A stretch of 64,000 nt of DNA from Chitinophaga niabensis (GCA_017849435.1 JAFIGY010000002.1:434001-498000); one strand, 5' to 3'. Positions 34,068 to 43,795 are shown, numbered from the stretch's first letter. Program-made: numbers and translations. Notes: generated from the letters alone by a model not told the origin.

Positions 34068-35039
34068 TCAGTAATTGAACGGATCGGTGTAGAGCAGGTG
34101 GAGGAGGGATTGTCCCACGGCCTGCATCGTACGCCGGTCTATGATGGCAAGATTGTCCAGACTGGTATGATGGTGCGGCATGAAATTGCCATTCGGTTGT
34201 GTGGCGATGATATCCAGTGTAGGAATATTGGCCAGGGTGTTCACATAGTAGTGATCATCTTCTGCGCCGGTGCCATTATCTTCATACCGGAAATAATCGG
34301 AATACCCTGCTTTGTTCGCTACATCCCAGAACAATTTCGTTTGTGCCTGCGCATATTGTTTCGAAAAGCTTTCCATATAAAAAGCGGCGTTCTTTCCGCC
34401 TACCATATCCAGCAAAATACCGTAATCGGCTTTATAGCCTGGAACATGCGGGTTTTTGGCCCAGTATTGCGTGCCCAGGCAGTAACTGTGCTCTACTTCC
34501 GACTCCCCGTAATCTTCCACATCCGTGAGCAGGATATCAATGCCATAGGCGGGTTTCTTTGCATGCAGCTGCCGCGCTGTTTCGAGTAATACCGCTACAC
34601 CACTGGCGCCGTCATCTGCTCCGTCCATGGGAGCGGTTTTGTTGAATGCGTCTTTATCTGCAAGGGCGCGGGTGTCCCAGTGTGCCAGCAGAAGAATGCG
34701 TCTTTTTGCGGCGGGATTGAAAGTGGCGATGATATTGATGCAGGGCAGCTGTTTCTTTTTGGGTGCGGTAACCGTGGCGCGTTGCACATATACGGTATCC
34801 GCCAATGGGCGCAGGCTGTTGATGAGCCATGCTGCGCATTTTTCCTGCGCCGGCGTGCCGGGCACGCGTGGCCCAAAGGCCAGTTGCTTTTCTACAAGCG
34901 TGTATGCGGAGTCTGTCGCGAACGCCGGAATATCTGCTTTGGCGGTATGCTCACTTTCCTGCTGTGCGGTCTGTTTGCCGGTCTGCTGGCAGGCTGCCAG
35001 CGCAAATGCGGCCAGCAGCAAAAGCCTGTATCCTTTCAT
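34068..35039 (-). CDS. M28 family peptidase, glutaminyl-cyclase-like lipoprotein
   Basis: 323 aa, lipoprotein (MKGYRLLLLAAFALAAC, Cys17). M28 zinc ligands are visible in order: His in LLAHWDTR, bridging Asp in GADDGASG, catalytic Glu in VEDYGE, Asp in LLDMVGG and His in FMPHHHTSLD. The FGPRVPGTPAQEKCAAWL start and one-metal-like spacing resemble glutaminyl-peptide cyclotransferases, which convert N-terminal Gln to pyroglutamate; an aminopeptidase is the alternative. I start at the ATG at 35039, seven bases after the cysS stop; the frame's earlier ATGs lie within cysS. Confidence 0.85.
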   Translation of the reverse strand: MKGYRLLLLAAFALAACQQTGKQTAQQESEHTAKADIPAFATDSAYTLVEKQLAFGPRVPGTPAQEKCAAWLINSLRPLADTVYVQRATVTAPKKKQLPCINIIATFNPAAKRRILLLAHWDTRALADKDAFNKTAPMDGADDGASGVAVLLETARQLHAKKPAYGIDILLTDVEDYGESEVEHSYCLGTQYWAKNPHVPGYKADYGILLDMVGGKNAAFYMESFSKQYAQAQTKLFWDVANKAGYSDYFRYEDNGTGAEDDHYYVNTLANIPTLDIIATQPNGNFMPHHHTSLDNLAIIDRRTMQAVGQSLLHLLYTDPFNY

Positions 35040-35046
35040 GCGCTGT

Positions 35047-36543
35047 TTATTCGATGGCATATGTAACGGTCCCGTCTTTTTCATCCTTCAGTTGTATGCC
35101 GATGGAAAGCAACTGGTTCCGGATCTTGTCTGAAGTGGCATAGTCCTTTTTGCCTTTCGCTTCCCTGCGGATGTCGATCAGCAATTGCAATACGCCGTCC
35201 AGCTTGTTGTTATCCGCTGGTTTTTCCGGGAGCAACCCGAGTATGTTGATGAGATAGGTTTGCCAGGTTTCTTTCATCAGGGCAAAGGTGGTTTCGCTCA
35301 GTTCGTGCATTTTCACCTGTCCGCCACGGAGGGAATTGATGACCGGCGCCAGCTCAAACAAATTGGCGAGTACCTTGGCAGTGCTCAGATCGTCATTCAT
35401 CGCGTCTGCGCAATCCCTGCACCATTCCTGCACCTGTTTGTCCAGTTCTTCATTGATGCCTGCACCATTGCTGTTATATTCCAGTTTTTGCAGTACATCG
35501 TAGGCGTACCAGAGGCGGGCCAATCCTTTTTCCGCGGCCTGGAGGGCTTCGTTGGAGAAGTCCAGCGTGCTGCGGTAGTGGGTTTGGAGGATGAAGAAGC
35601 GGATGGTCATGGGGCTATAAGCCTTTTCCAGCAGGGGGTGGCTTCCGGTAAAGAGCTCCGTCAGCCGGATCTGGTTGTTATAGCTTTTACCCATCTTCCG
35701 GCCGTTGATGGTGATCATGTTATTGTGGATCCAGTAGCGGGCCATCATTTCTCCATGCGCAACCTCGCTCTGCGCGATCTCGCACTCGTGGTGGGGGAAT
35801 TGCAGGTCCATACCGCCGCCATGGATATCGAACTGTTTGCCGAGATATTTGCTGCTCATGGCGGAGCACTCGATGTGCCATCCGGGGAATCCTTCGCCCC
35901 AGGGGCTTGGCCAGCGCATGAGGTGCTCCGGCGGTGCTTTTTTCCATAAAGCAAAATCCACCTTATTCCGCTTCTCGTCCTGCCCATCCAGATCCCGTGT
36001 GGTTTCCAGCTGGTCTTCCAGGATGCGTCCGCTCAGGATGCCGTAGTGATGGCTTTCAGAATATTTTTTCACGTCGAAATAAACGGAACCGTTCACCTCG
36101 TAAGCAAATCCCAATTCCATGATCTTCCGGATCATTTCAATCTGCTCTACGATATGCCCGGTTGCGGTAGGCTCGATGCTGGGCGGCAGGGTGTTGAATT
36201 GTTCCATGGCCCAGTGAAAAAGATTGGTATATTTCTGTACCAGCTCCATCGGCTCCAGCTTCTCCAGCAGCGCGCCTTTGGCGATCTTGTCTTCGGCGTC
36301 CCGGCCTTCTTCTTCAAAATGCCCGGCATCCGTGATGTTCCGCACATACCGCACTTTGTAACCAAGATGCAGCAGATAGCGGTACAATACATCGAAAGTG
36401 ATGTTCGGGCGGGCGTGGCCGAGGTGAGACTCTCCGGAAACGGTGGGCCCGCACACGTACATGCCCACATGACCGGGATATAACGGAGTGAATACTTCTT
36501 TTTGTCGGCTTAGGGTATTGTGTAGTTTAAGCTGTTCTGACAT
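35047..36543 (-). CDS. cysS: Cysteine--tRNA ligase
   Basis: 498-aa class I synthetase. Zinc ligands are the Cys in [10 protein letters not shown], the Cys in WHIECSAMS and the His/Glu in FPHHECE; the HIGH motif is HLGHARP and the KMSKS motif appears as KMGKS, as in other Bacteroidota. The anticodon-binding and C-terminal domains end in [14 protein letters not shown]. Start at the ATG at 36543 ([14 protein letters not shown]); the frame opens earlier at 36606, but those residues are not conserved. First gene of the cysS-M28 peptidase-alkA operon. Confidence 0.97.
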   Translation of the reverse strand: MSEQLKLHNTLSRQKEVFTPLYPGHVGMYVCGPTVSGESHLGHARPNITFDVLYRYLLHLGYKVRYVRNITDAGHFEEEGRDAEDKIAKGALLEKLEPMELVQKYTNLFHWAMEQFNTLPPSIEPTATGHIVEQIEMIRKIMELGFAYEVNGSVYFDVKKYSESHHYGILSGRILEDQLETTRDLDGQDEKRNKVDFALWKKAPPEHLMRWPSPWGEGFPGWHIECSAMSSKYLGKQFDIHGGGMDLQFPHHECEIAQSEVAHGEMMARYWIHNNMITINGRKMGKSYNNQIRLTELFTGSHPLLEKAYSPMTIRFFILQTHYRSTLDFSNEALQAAEKGLARLWYAYDVLQKLEYNSNGAGINEELDKQVQEWCRDCADAMNDDLSTAKVLANLFELAPVINSLRGGQVKMHELSETTFALMKETWQTYLINILGLLPEKPADNNKLDGVLQLLIDIRREAKGKKDYATSDKIRNQLLSIGIQLKDEKDGTVTYAIE

Positions 36544-36622
36544 ATCAAATATTTCGGATCGGCAAATTTCGGACTTTATGCCCCGAATTTCGAATTTTTT
36601 AATCAAAAGCTGTGGAACAATT

Positions 36623-37735
36623 TTAACGCAGCGTAACGTTGGCGATCACCGGGCGATGGTCGCTGAGGTCGGAGTGGACAGTCTTGAAACCGTTGATAGT
36701 AAAGGCTCTGTCCGCAAAAATGTAATCTATCCGCAGTGTGGGGGAAAGGCCGTTGAAAGTTCTGCCGATACCGCTGCCTCTTTTCAGGAAAGCATCCTGC
36801 AGGTTGCCTTTGATGGTGAAGTAAGTGTAAGAGGCGGGCGTATCGTTGAAATCGCCGCAAACGATCACCGGATGCGGACTGGTGCGAATGAAGTCCGCCA
36901 CGATGTTAGCCTGACGGCTGCGTCGCACATAAGCGTCGCGCATTTTGTACATGATGCCTTTCGCTGCTACCAGCACGGAGTCTTCCTGTTTTTTGATCTT
37001 TTCGATGGATTGGTAGTCCTGGGTATTGAAGCGATAGGATTCCAGATGCATGTTCACGATCCGGATAGTGTCTTCCCCGCGAACGATATCAGCGAAGATG
37101 AGGCTTTCCCCGAGCGGCCCCGGCGAGAGCTTCACTTTATCCGACTGCAGGATGGGGAATTTTGAGAAGATGATACTTCCCCAGTGCTGATTGCCGTTCC
37201 GGTTAAAATCGCTGGAAAAGAAGCGGAAAGGCAGATCGAGGATATGGGAAATGTCTTCCCGGTTATTGAAATCGTCTTTTTTCTCGGAGGTATAGAAATC
37301 CTGCATGCAGAGTACATCCGGCTGCTGCTCGTCTATCAGTTTGAACATCGCCTCCCGCGTGGGTTTGCTGTCTTTCTTCGTATAAAGTCCAAACAAAGCC
37401 ACATTGTAACTCATGATGTTGAAGCTGTCATCTTCCTTCTTCCGGGTGTCCCATTCTTTGGGCCAGCGCAGGGCGAAAAAGGAGGACACGGATTTCCAGC
37501 CAAGCAACAGTGCTACCAGCGGGATGAGCGCATATTTCGGGTCAAAGATCAGCCAGAAAAGCAGGAACAGCAGCAGGATGGCCAGCAGTAGCGGGAAGCC
37601 CAGGGTGAGGAAACTGATCGGCCAAAAGCTTACCGGGGAGATCAACGGCGCCAGGCAGGCCAGCAGAAAAAACAGAACGGCTACCACATTCACGGTAAGG
37701 AAAAAACCTTTTGTAAAAAGTCTTAAAAATTTCAA
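36623..37735 (-). CDS. Endonuclease/exonuclease/phosphatase family protein, membrane-anchored (copy 2)
   Basis: 370 aa. Three N-terminal hydrophobic helices (about 10-80) anchor an EEP domain (about 100-370) with the full motif set: [39 protein letters not shown] and SDHRPV. Substrate may be nucleic acid, phosphoinositide-like or sphingolipid-like phosphodiester; the membrane anchor favours a lipid or periplasmic nucleotide (inference). The start codon is TTG (37735). Strongly similar to its upstream neighbour (both have the [21 protein letters not shown] series), so a tandem duplicate. Confidence 0.82.
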   Translation of the reverse strand: MKFLRLFTKGFFLTVNVVAVLFFLLACLAPLISPVSFWPISFLTLGFPLLLAILLLFLLFWLIFDPKYALIPLVALLLGWKSVSSFFALRWPKEWDTRKKEDDSFNIMSYNVALFGLYTKKDSKPTREAMFKLIDEQQPDVLCMQDFYTSEKKDDFNNREDISHILDLPFRFFSSDFNRNGNQHWGSIIFSKFPILQSDKVKLSPGPLGESLIFADIVRGEDTIRIVNMHLESYRFNTQDYQSIEKIKKQEDSVLVAAKGIMYKMRDAYVRRSRQANIVADFIRTSPHPVIVCGDFNDTPASYTYFTIKGNLQDAFLKRGSGIGRTFNGLSPTLRIDYIFADRAFTINGFKTVHSDLSDHRPVIANVTLR

Positions 37736-37771
37736 CAGGCAGAAGTTTGGCCGCTATAAATTTAACGTATT

Positions 37772-37807
37772 AAAAAACAAGGTGTTAATTATTTTGACCC
37801 CTTGTTG
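37772..37807 (-). terminator. Probable terminator between the two EEP genes
   Basis: On the minus strand AACAAGG and CCTTGTT (seven-base stem, about 17-base loop) are followed by a run of T. A -7-like TAAATTTA lies just after it (37756-37763), so the second EEP gene may have its own promoter. Confidence 0.45.
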
Positions 37808-37854
37808 TGAAACAGCCTGTTTCGTATTTCAAATGATGAATAAGTGTGGCGACC

Positions 37855-38952
37855 TTATTTCGATTTCGATAGTGATAACCGTGCCATTACGGGAAAGTGT
37901 TCGAATCCTTTTCGCCGGTAAATAGCAAAATCCTCCACCCGGAAATGCCTGTCGGGCAGCACATAGTCGATCCGCAGAGTTGGGGACAATGCGGAGAAGG
38001 TTCTGCCGAAGCCGGAACCCTGCTGCAGGAAAGCATCCTGCAGATCGCCGCGAACGGTGCGGTAGGTGTAGGAAACGGGAATATCGTTGAAGTCCCCCAC
38101 TACAATGAGCGGCAGGCGGCAGCTGTCGATCTCCTGCCGGAGGATGCCGGCCTGTTGGGAGCGCAGTTTGAAAGAGCGGCGCATTTTGCCGAGGAGACCG
38201 CGGACACGACTGTTATCTGCGTTGGAAACCGTTTCGTAGTCGCTGGACTCCAGCTTGTAAGAGGCGAGGTGCGCGGAAAATATCCGGATTGTGTCTTTTT
38301 GCACAAGGAGTTTAGCGCAGAGCAGGTCTTCCGCTTCATAACCGCCGAACAGTTCTACCCTTGAAGTGTCTACGATGGGGAAGCGGGAGAACAGGACGGT
38401 GCCGAAGTGCCAGGTATCCCAGCGGGTGAAACTCTTCACGAAGAAATAGTAGGGGAATCCGAATTTCAGGCGGATACTGTCGAGGTTGTTCACCTTTTCC
38501 GGATGATCGTTGGAATAGAATTCCTGCATGCAAAGCACATCCGGTTTCGCTTTGTTTATTTCTTCGTATATGCGTTCCCGGAATTCGGGAACGTCTTTGT
38601 ATTCCCTCAGCCCCAGGCTGCTGCAGTTGAAAGTCATGACTGTAAAAGACCCGGAGGTGGCAGTTTTGCTGCCGCCGAAAAGATGGATCCCCCAGGTGGC
38701 CCGGGCGCTTTGTATGCACGCAAGGATGGCAACAAGGGAAATGACCCAGTATTTCTTCCGGTAGAAGAACCATAGAGGAATGAATAACAGGCTGCCCAAC
38801 CACAGGAAGGGAAAAGGAAGACCTGCGAACCCGGCCAGCCAGAATTTTCCGGGATGGAGGCGGGAGAGCCAGGAGGAGAGGATCAGTGCAAAGGCAAGCA
38901 GTACGTTGCTCCAAAGCAGCAAACGACGGACGATAACAGGGATATATTTCAT
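37855..38952 (-). CDS. Endonuclease/exonuclease/phosphatase family protein, membrane-anchored (copy 1)
   Basis: 365 aa. Two or three N-terminal hydrophobic helices, then an EEP domain with MTFNCSSLG, CMQEFYS, SAHLASYK, VGDFNDIP, LRIDYVL and, at the end, FEHFPV where the family has SDHxP: the catalytic His is kept but its Asp partner is Glu. I start at the ATG at 38952, four bases after the rhomboid-like gene stop; an upstream ATG at 38979 is possible but overlaps that gene. Probably co-transcribed with the two rhomboid genes. Confidence 0.8.
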   Translation of the reverse strand: MKYIPVIVRRLLLWSNVLLAFALILSSWLSRLHPGKFWLAGFAGLPFPFLWLGSLLFIPLWFFYRKKYWVISLVAILACIQSARATWGIHLFGGSKTATSGSFTVMTFNCSSLGLREYKDVPEFRERIYEEINKAKPDVLCMQEFYSNDHPEKVNNLDSIRLKFGFPYYFFVKSFTRWDTWHFGTVLFSRFPIVDTSRVELFGGYEAEDLLCAKLLVQKDTIRIFSAHLASYKLESSDYETVSNADNSRVRGLLGKMRRSFKLRSQQAGILRQEIDSCRLPLIVVGDFNDIPVSYTYRTVRGDLQDAFLQQGSGFGRTFSALSPTLRIDYVLPDRHFRVEDFAIYRRKGFEHFPVMARLSLSKSK

Positions 38953-38956
38953 TGAC

Positions 38957-39922
38957 TTATATTTCTTCCCCCCGTTCACGGCTGGCGCGCAGGAGGGTTT
39001 CTTTTTCTTCGGGGGAGAGGGCGTTCATGCCCTGCTCGCTGATCTTGTCCAGCAGCTCATTCAGCTTGTGTTCAGGCACGGAGCCTACACGGGTGAATGG
39101 ATGGGGGTTGTTACGGAAACCGGATTTCTGTTCTTCCACTTCAACAGCAGTTGCCTGTTTGGCCGCTTTGGGGTGAAACACATGTGAAATGTTGAAGAGA
39201 AGCCTGTTAAGGCCGCCTCCCCAATTATGACCGCGCTTGAACCGGGAAATGAACAGGTAACCCGTGAAAGCGCCGCCGGTGAGGTATAGTATGTTGGCAT
39301 GACTGCCTGCAGCGGTAAAGATGGCCGTACCATGCAGGATTAAAAAGATAAGGGTGATGATCCAGACCGGGATGCCGCCTTTAAGCAACAACGGGAATAC
39401 ACGGGCTTTAGGCGCCATGGTGGTTACACCGGCGGCCAGTGCCATAACGCCGGCGCCTGCGCCCATGATGGAGGCCGAGGGGGCCAGGGGCTTCAGTTCC
39501 GGGATAAGGTTCATGCCGGTGATATAAAATACCATACCGGTAAGACTGCCGAAGAGGTATAACGGTACGATGGTTTGCGGACCGGAAATGTTTTGCATCA
39601 GCGTACCGAAACAAAACAACCATATCATATTGCTGAAAATGTCCCAAATGTTAATGTGGGCGAACATCGCCAGGAGCAGGGTCCAGGGTTTGTTGAGCAA
39701 TTGCGCCGGCGCTGCGGGGAGCATGGTATTGTTGAGGATATCCTGGTCAAAAGAAGCCGGACCAAACCCTTCCATCATATAGATTACCCTTGTGAACTGC
39801 AGCAGGATGAAAACGGTGATATTCAGGAGCAGCAGTTGCGTGACCATATTCTTCTCTTCCCCAAGAGACAAGCGGGGAAGTCGCTCTTTTTCCGCTACTT
39901 GCATGGCGCTTGCATTTAACAC
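38957..39922 (-). CDS. Rhomboid-family protein lacking catalytic residues (pseudoprotease), DUF6576-type tail
   Basis: 321 aa with about six membrane helices and a soluble C-terminal tail (about 240-321; NELLDKISEQGMNALSPEEKETLL) as in Bacteroidota rhomboids with a DUF6576 tail. The GASG active-site loop reads GAGAG: Gly156 replaces the nucleophile Ser (codon GGC, one transition from AGC). The TM6 catalytic His is Leu214 (ILYLTGGAFTGYL), and the oxyanion-side His of HxxxN is Asp94, while Asn98 is kept. So proteolysis is not expected; a chaperone or adaptor role, as in iRhoms, is possible. A perfect -7 element overlaps the first ATG (39922), so the real start may be the ATG at 39904. Confidence 0.8.
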   Translation of the reverse strand: MLNASAMQVAEKERLPRLSLGEEKNMVTQLLLLNITVFILLQFTRVIYMMEGFGPASFDQDILNNTMLPAAPAQLLNKPWTLLLAMFAHINIWDIFSNMIWLFCFGTLMQNISGPQTIVPLYLFGSLTGMVFYITGMNLIPELKPLAPSASIMGAGAGVMALAAGVTTMAPKARVFPLLLKGGIPVWIITLIFLILHGTAIFTAAGSHANILYLTGGAFTGYLFISRFKRGHNWGGGLNRLLFNISHVFHPKAAKQATAVEVEEQKSGFRNNPHPFTRVGSVPEHKLNELLDKISEQGMNALSPEEKETLLRASRERGEEI

Positions 39923-39929
39923 AAAATTA
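39922..39929 (-). promoter_or_regulatory. -7 element between the two rhomboid genes
   Basis: Minus-strand TAATTTTG, a perfect match in the 20-base gap between the rhomboid genes. If used, transcription would begin near 39918 and the ATG at 39904 would be the start. Confidence 0.4.
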
Positions 39930-39942
39930 CGTTTTTTTATGG

Positions 39943-40764
39943 TCAGTAGAACGTTCGCCGGTTATGCCGGTTCCATAATTTCAGCAGCAAATATCCGAAC
40001 AGCACACCTCCGAGATGCGCCCAGTGCGCAACGTTATCGCCTCCATCGTTTTTGAGACCGAGATACAATTCCAGCAGGATGTAGCCGCCCACAAAATATT
40101 TGGCTTTGATCGGGAAAGGAATGGGGATGATGAATAAATAGCTGTTGGGGAAAAGATAACCGAATGCGAAAAGGATTCCAAAAATAGCGCCGGATGCCCC
40201 CACCGTAGGTACGTTGCGGTAGCCATCCTGATAGCTGTTCAGGAAGTAGCGCGCCAGGTTGATCAGCTCCGGATCTTCCGGCGGTTTGTTGGACCATTCG
40301 CTGTACAGTCCCTGCAATGCTTCCAGCTTGAACTTCTGCTGGAATTTTGCGAATGTATCAAAAGAAGGGTCGTTCATGAATTGCGTCACGTAATGCGAGA
40401 TCTGCACGTTGTCATACACGAGTACGGCCATGTGACAGAAAGCAGCGCCGATACCGCAGACCATGTAGAAGACCAGGAAACGCTTCGGCCCCCAGATATT
40501 CTCCAGCGTGCTTCCGAACATCCACAGCGCGAACATATTGGTGAACAGGTGCCCGAACCCGCCGTGCAGGAAGAGATGGGTCACAAACTGATGCGGCATG
40601 AACAGGTCAGAGCCCCAATAATGAAGCCCGAAAAGGTTTTCCAGCCGGTACCCATACATCTTCTCCAGGGTGAGCTGTGCCAGGAACACCAATCCGTTTA
40701 TGATCAGAAGATTTTTGATAACCAGGGGCAACATCTGGAATCTGCCGGGCCTGAACTCACTCAT
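39943..40764 (-). CDS. Rhomboid family intramembrane serine protease
   Basis: 273-aa membrane protease. TM2 has HLFLHGGFGHLFTN (H67, H72, N76), TM4 has GASG with nucleophile Ser191, and TM6 has AHWAHLGG with catalytic His250, so it should be active. A hydrophilic insertion of about 70 residues sits between TM3 and TM4 (about 115-186). It cleaves transmembrane segments of unknown substrates. It is followed after 20 bases by the catalytically dead paralogue and two EEP genes on the same strand. Confidence 0.92.
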   Translation of the reverse strand: MSEFRPGRFQMLPLVIKNLLIINGLVFLAQLTLEKMYGYRLENLFGLHYWGSDLFMPHQFVTHLFLHGGFGHLFTNMFALWMFGSTLENIWGPKRFLVFYMVCGIGAAFCHMAVLVYDNVQISHYVTQFMNDPSFDTFAKFQQKFKLEALQGLYSEWSNKPPEDPELINLARYFLNSYQDGYRNVPTVGASGAIFGILFAFGYLFPNSYLFIIPIPFPIKAKYFVGGYILLELYLGLKNDGGDNVAHWAHLGGVLFGYLLLKLWNRHNRRTFY

Positions 40765-40796
40765 TGCGTGTATACTTAATCGTTATAGTATTAAAA

Positions 40797-42206
40797 TCAA
40801 TATCTGCGTTGAAGCAACACCACATTCTCGATATGATGGGTGTGCGGGAACATATCTACGGGCTGCACTTTTTCCACGGTATATTTTTCACTGAGCAGGG
40901 CCAGGTCCCGCGCCTGTGTAGCCGGATTGCAGCTCACATACACGATCCGCGGCGCCGCCACTTCCAGCAGCTTGGCTGTCAGTTTTTCGTGCATGCCTGC
41001 CCGTGGCGGGTCCGTAATGATCACATCCGGAGCTCCGTGTTCAGCAAAGAAAGCATCATCACAAATATCGATCACATCACCCGCAAAAAAAGTTGCATTC
41101 TTCACATCATTGGCGGCGGCATTTTCCCTTGCATCGTCAATCGCTTCTTTGATCAGCTCAATGCCCACCACCTTGCGGGCCTGCCTGGATACGAATATCC
41201 CGATGCTGCCGGTACCGCAATACAGGTCGTACACCACTTCGTGACCGGTTAACCCTGCAAAATCGCGGGTAACTTTGTAGAGCGTTTCGCCCTGATAGGT
41301 ATTGGTCTGGAAGAACGACTTGGGTCCGATCTTGAAAGTAAAGTCTTCCAGTTTTTCCTCCACATAGCCTTTGCCAAAGAAAACCCGGGGTTCCAGATCA
41401 AATATACTATCATTCTTTTTGGGATTGATGGTATATAACAAAGTGGTAATACCGGGAACGGTTTCCAGCAGGTGTTGAAGGAGGGCTTCCCGCTCTTTTT
41501 TGGCTTCATGATGGATCACGAGATTCACCATTACCTCACCCGTAGTGCAGATGCGCAGTACCAGGTTCCGTAACCAGCCTTCCTGTTGCCGGATGTCGTA
41601 AAAAGAGAGGTTGTGCGCTTCCGCCCAGCTGCGGACGGTATTCTTGATCAGGTTGGCCGGCTCCTCCTGCAAATGGCAGGTTTGAATGTCCAGCACTTTA
41701 TCGAACAACCGGGGAATATGGAAGCCGAGGGCGTTCCGCCGTGGCCAGTCTTCTCCCGCCTCTTTTATTTCCTCATCCGTCAGATATGCTTTGTTGGAAA
41801 AAGTGAACTCGAGTTTGTTCCGGTACCGCCGGGTTTGGGTGGCACCGATGATGGGCGCCATGGCCGGGAGTTCCAGGTGGCCGATACGGCGGAGATGATC
41901 CGCTACCTGTTGCTGCTTATACTGCAGCTGCAGCTCGTAAGGCAGCATTTGCCATTTGCAGCCGCCGCACAGGCCGAAATGTTGACAGAAGGGTGTTACG
42001 CGGTCAGATGAATGCTGATGTATACGGATGGCTTTCCCTTCCGCCCAGTCTTTCTTGCTCTTGCTAAGCTTTACATCCACCACGTCTCCGGGCACAACAC
42101 CGCCCTCAATGAAGACCACCTTGCCTTCCACCCGCGCCAGTGCTTTGCCTTCCGCGGCGTAAGCTGTAACGGGTACATTTTCCAGAACTACGTTTTTTTT
42201 CCTCAC
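40797..42206 (-). CDS. rlmD: 23S rRNA (uracil-5-)-methyltransferase, RlmD/RumA family
   Basis: 469 aa. An N-terminal TRAM domain (residues 1-60) precedes the 4Fe-4S cysteines in CQHFGLCGGCKW plus a later Cys in QTCHL, then a SAM-binding domain (VYDLYCGTGSIGIF) and the catalytic cysteine in YVSCNPATQARDL. It methylates U1939 or U747 of 23S rRNA; which one cannot be told. The start codon is GTG (42206). A perfect -7 element ends only five bases before it. Confidence 0.93.
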   Translation of the reverse strand: MRKKNVVLENVPVTAYAAEGKALARVEGKVVFIEGGVVPGDVVDVKLSKSKKDWAEGKAIRIHQHSSDRVTPFCQHFGLCGGCKWQMLPYELQLQYKQQQVADHLRRIGHLELPAMAPIIGATQTRRYRNKLEFTFSNKAYLTDEEIKEAGEDWPRRNALGFHIPRLFDKVLDIQTCHLQEEPANLIKNTVRSWAEAHNLSFYDIRQQEGWLRNLVLRICTTGEVMVNLVIHHEAKKEREALLQHLLETVPGITTLLYTINPKKNDSIFDLEPRVFFGKGYVEEKLEDFTFKIGPKSFFQTNTYQGETLYKVTRDFAGLTGHEVVYDLYCGTGSIGIFVSRQARKVVGIELIKEAIDDARENAAANDVKNATFFAGDVIDICDDAFFAEHGAPDVIITDPPRAGMHEKLTAKLLEVAAPRIVYVSCNPATQARDLALLSEKYTVEKVQPVDMFPHTHHIENVVLLQRRY

Positions 42207-42211
42207 GGGTG

Positions 42212-42219
42212 CAAAGGTA
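42212..42219 (-). promoter_or_regulatory. -7 promoter element of rlmD
   Basis: Minus-strand TACCTTTG, five bases upstream of the GTG start; a nearly leaderless mRNA is predicted. Confidence 0.5.
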
Positions 42220-42270
42220 GGACGGTTTTCGCATCGGGCTATAAGAAATTTCTTTACTTTTATTCCACCT

Positions 42271-43680
42271 ATGCGAAAACTGCTATGCTTCCTCTGCTGC
42301 CTTTGCAGCGCTTTTACCCTGCACGCACAGGGCTATCAGATCACTGTACAATTAAAAGGCTACCGTTCCGGCACATTATATCTTGGCCACTACATGGGTA
42401 AAACCACCTATGTGATGGATTCCGCGCAAATCAACAATGAAGGGATCGCAGTGCTGAAGGGGCCGGAGAAGCAGCCCGGAGGTATTTTCCTGATCGTGCT
42501 GCCGGGGAAGCAGCGGTTCTTTGAAGTGTTGATGGATAAGGTGCAGACTTTTTCCGTAATAGCCGATACCAGCGATCTGACGGGGAAAACGGTGTACAGG
42601 AACTCTCCGGATAACGACATGTTCTCCGCCTATAACCGGTTCCTGAACTCCCAGTCTGCCACGATGGACAAGATCCATCAACGGCTGGCAGTGGCGCGTA
42701 CGGCCGGGGACACGGCCCAGGTACGCCCCCTGATGGACTCCCTCACCCAAAAACTCCAAAATTACCGCAACAGCATCATCACCCGGCAACCGCAATCCCT
42801 GCTAGCCAGCATCTTCAAAGCCATGCGCGACCCGGAAATACCGCCCATGCCCAAAAAAACGGACGGCTCCCTCGATTCCACCTACCCCTACCGCTACTAT
42901 AAAAGCCATTACTGGCAGGACGTGAACCTGAGCGATGGCCGCCTCGTGCGCACCCCCATTCTCGAAGCCCGCCTGACCCGCTATTTCAATCAACTGGTAG
43001 CACCCGTTCCGGATTCCGTGATCACAGAAGCCGACGCGCTGATCGCCAAAACGCGGAAGGACAAGGAAAGTTTCAAATTCGTGCTCTGGTGGCTGACCCA
43101 CACCTATGAAGCTTCACCGATCATGGGGATGGACGCCGTTTTTGTACATCTCGTGGAGAAATATTACGTGCCGGGAGAAGCCTACTGGCTGAGTGATGAG
43201 CAAAAAGATAAGATCATCGCCCGCGCTTATGACATCGCCCCCAACCTGATCGGGCAGCGCGCCGCCCCACTGGTATTGCAGGATTCCGCGGGCCGGCCTT
43301 CTTCGCTGTACAACGTGAAAGCGAAATATACGGTGCTTGTTTTCTGGGACCCCACCTGCGGGCATTGCATCACGGAGGTGCCCCGACTGGATTCCGCTTT
43401 CAAAGCCAGCTGGAAAAAGAAAGGGGTAGTGATGTTCGGGGTGAAAACGGAAGGCACAAAAGAAGAGTGGACCAATTTTATCAGGACGAAGAACCTCACC
43501 GGCTGGATCCACGCCTGGGACCCCGGGTATACCAGCAATTACCGCAAGTTCTACGACGTATACAGTACTCCGCTCGTATACCTGCTGGATGAAAATAAGA
43601 AGATCCTTGCCAAGCGGCTGGCCGTTGAACAGCTGGAAGATTTCCTGGAGCGGGAGCAGAAGGATAGCGTGAAGAAATAG
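42271..43680 (+). CDS. Exported TlpA-like thioredoxin-fold protein with DUF4369 and DUF5106
   Basis: 469 aa with a signal peptide (MRKLLCFLCCLCSAFTLHAQ). Three parts follow: a DUF4369 beta domain (about 22-120, GYQITVQLKGYRSGTLYLGHYMG), a helical DUF5106 region (about 120-320), and a thioredoxin-like domain (about 325-460) with the redox motif CGHC in FWDPTCGHCITEVP and the cis-Pro in VYSTPLVYLLD. It is periplasmic and likely a thiol-disulfide reductase. Such proteins are common in Bacteroidota and often have no known partner. Divergent from rlmD; upstream of the barrel cluster. Confidence 0.88.
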   Translation: MRKLLCFLCCLCSAFTLHAQGYQITVQLKGYRSGTLYLGHYMGKTTYVMDSAQINNEGIAVLKGPEKQPGGIFLIVLPGKQRFFEVLMDKVQTFSVIADTSDLTGKTVYRNSPDNDMFSAYNRFLNSQSATMDKIHQRLAVARTAGDTAQVRPLMDSLTQKLQNYRNSIITRQPQSLLASIFKAMRDPEIPPMPKKTDGSLDSTYPYRYYKSHYWQDVNLSDGRLVRTPILEARLTRYFNQLVAPVPDSVITEADALIAKTRKDKESFKFVLWWLTHTYEASPIMGMDAVFVHLVEKYYVPGEAYWLSDEQKDKIIARAYDIAPNLIGQRAAPLVLQDSAGRPSSLYNVKAKYTVLVFWDPTCGHCITEVPRLDSAFKASWKKKGVVMFGVKTEGTKEEWTNFIRTKNLTGWIHAWDPGYTSNYRKFYDVYSTPLVYLLDENKKILAKRLAVEQLEDFLEREQKDSVKK

Positions 43681-43750
43681 CTGTTCTTATTTTTTCTTTT
43701 CAGCTGTAAAAAACTGACAAACAACAAGATGTAAACATTTAACAGGCTTT

Positions 43751-43766
43751 TGGCACAGTCTTTGGA
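43751..43766 (+). promoter_or_regulatory. Sigma-54-like promoter before the first beta-barrel gene
   Basis: TGGCAC (43751-43756), five bases, TTGGA (43762-43766): the spacing of the sigma-54 -24/-12 promoter (TGGCAC-N5-TTGCW) is exact, and the -24 GG is intact; the -12 GC is GG, one mismatch at an important base. It predicts a start near 43777, 19 bases before the ATG at 43796. RpoN is encoded in the same window (18717). Confidence 0.4.
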
Positions 43767-43795
43767 AATACCGGGGTGTAACAAATCCTCGGGAT

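Noticed and set aside
38957-39922. Annotating this protein as an active rhomboid protease
   Set aside because: The nucleophile Ser, catalytic His and oxyanion His are all replaced.
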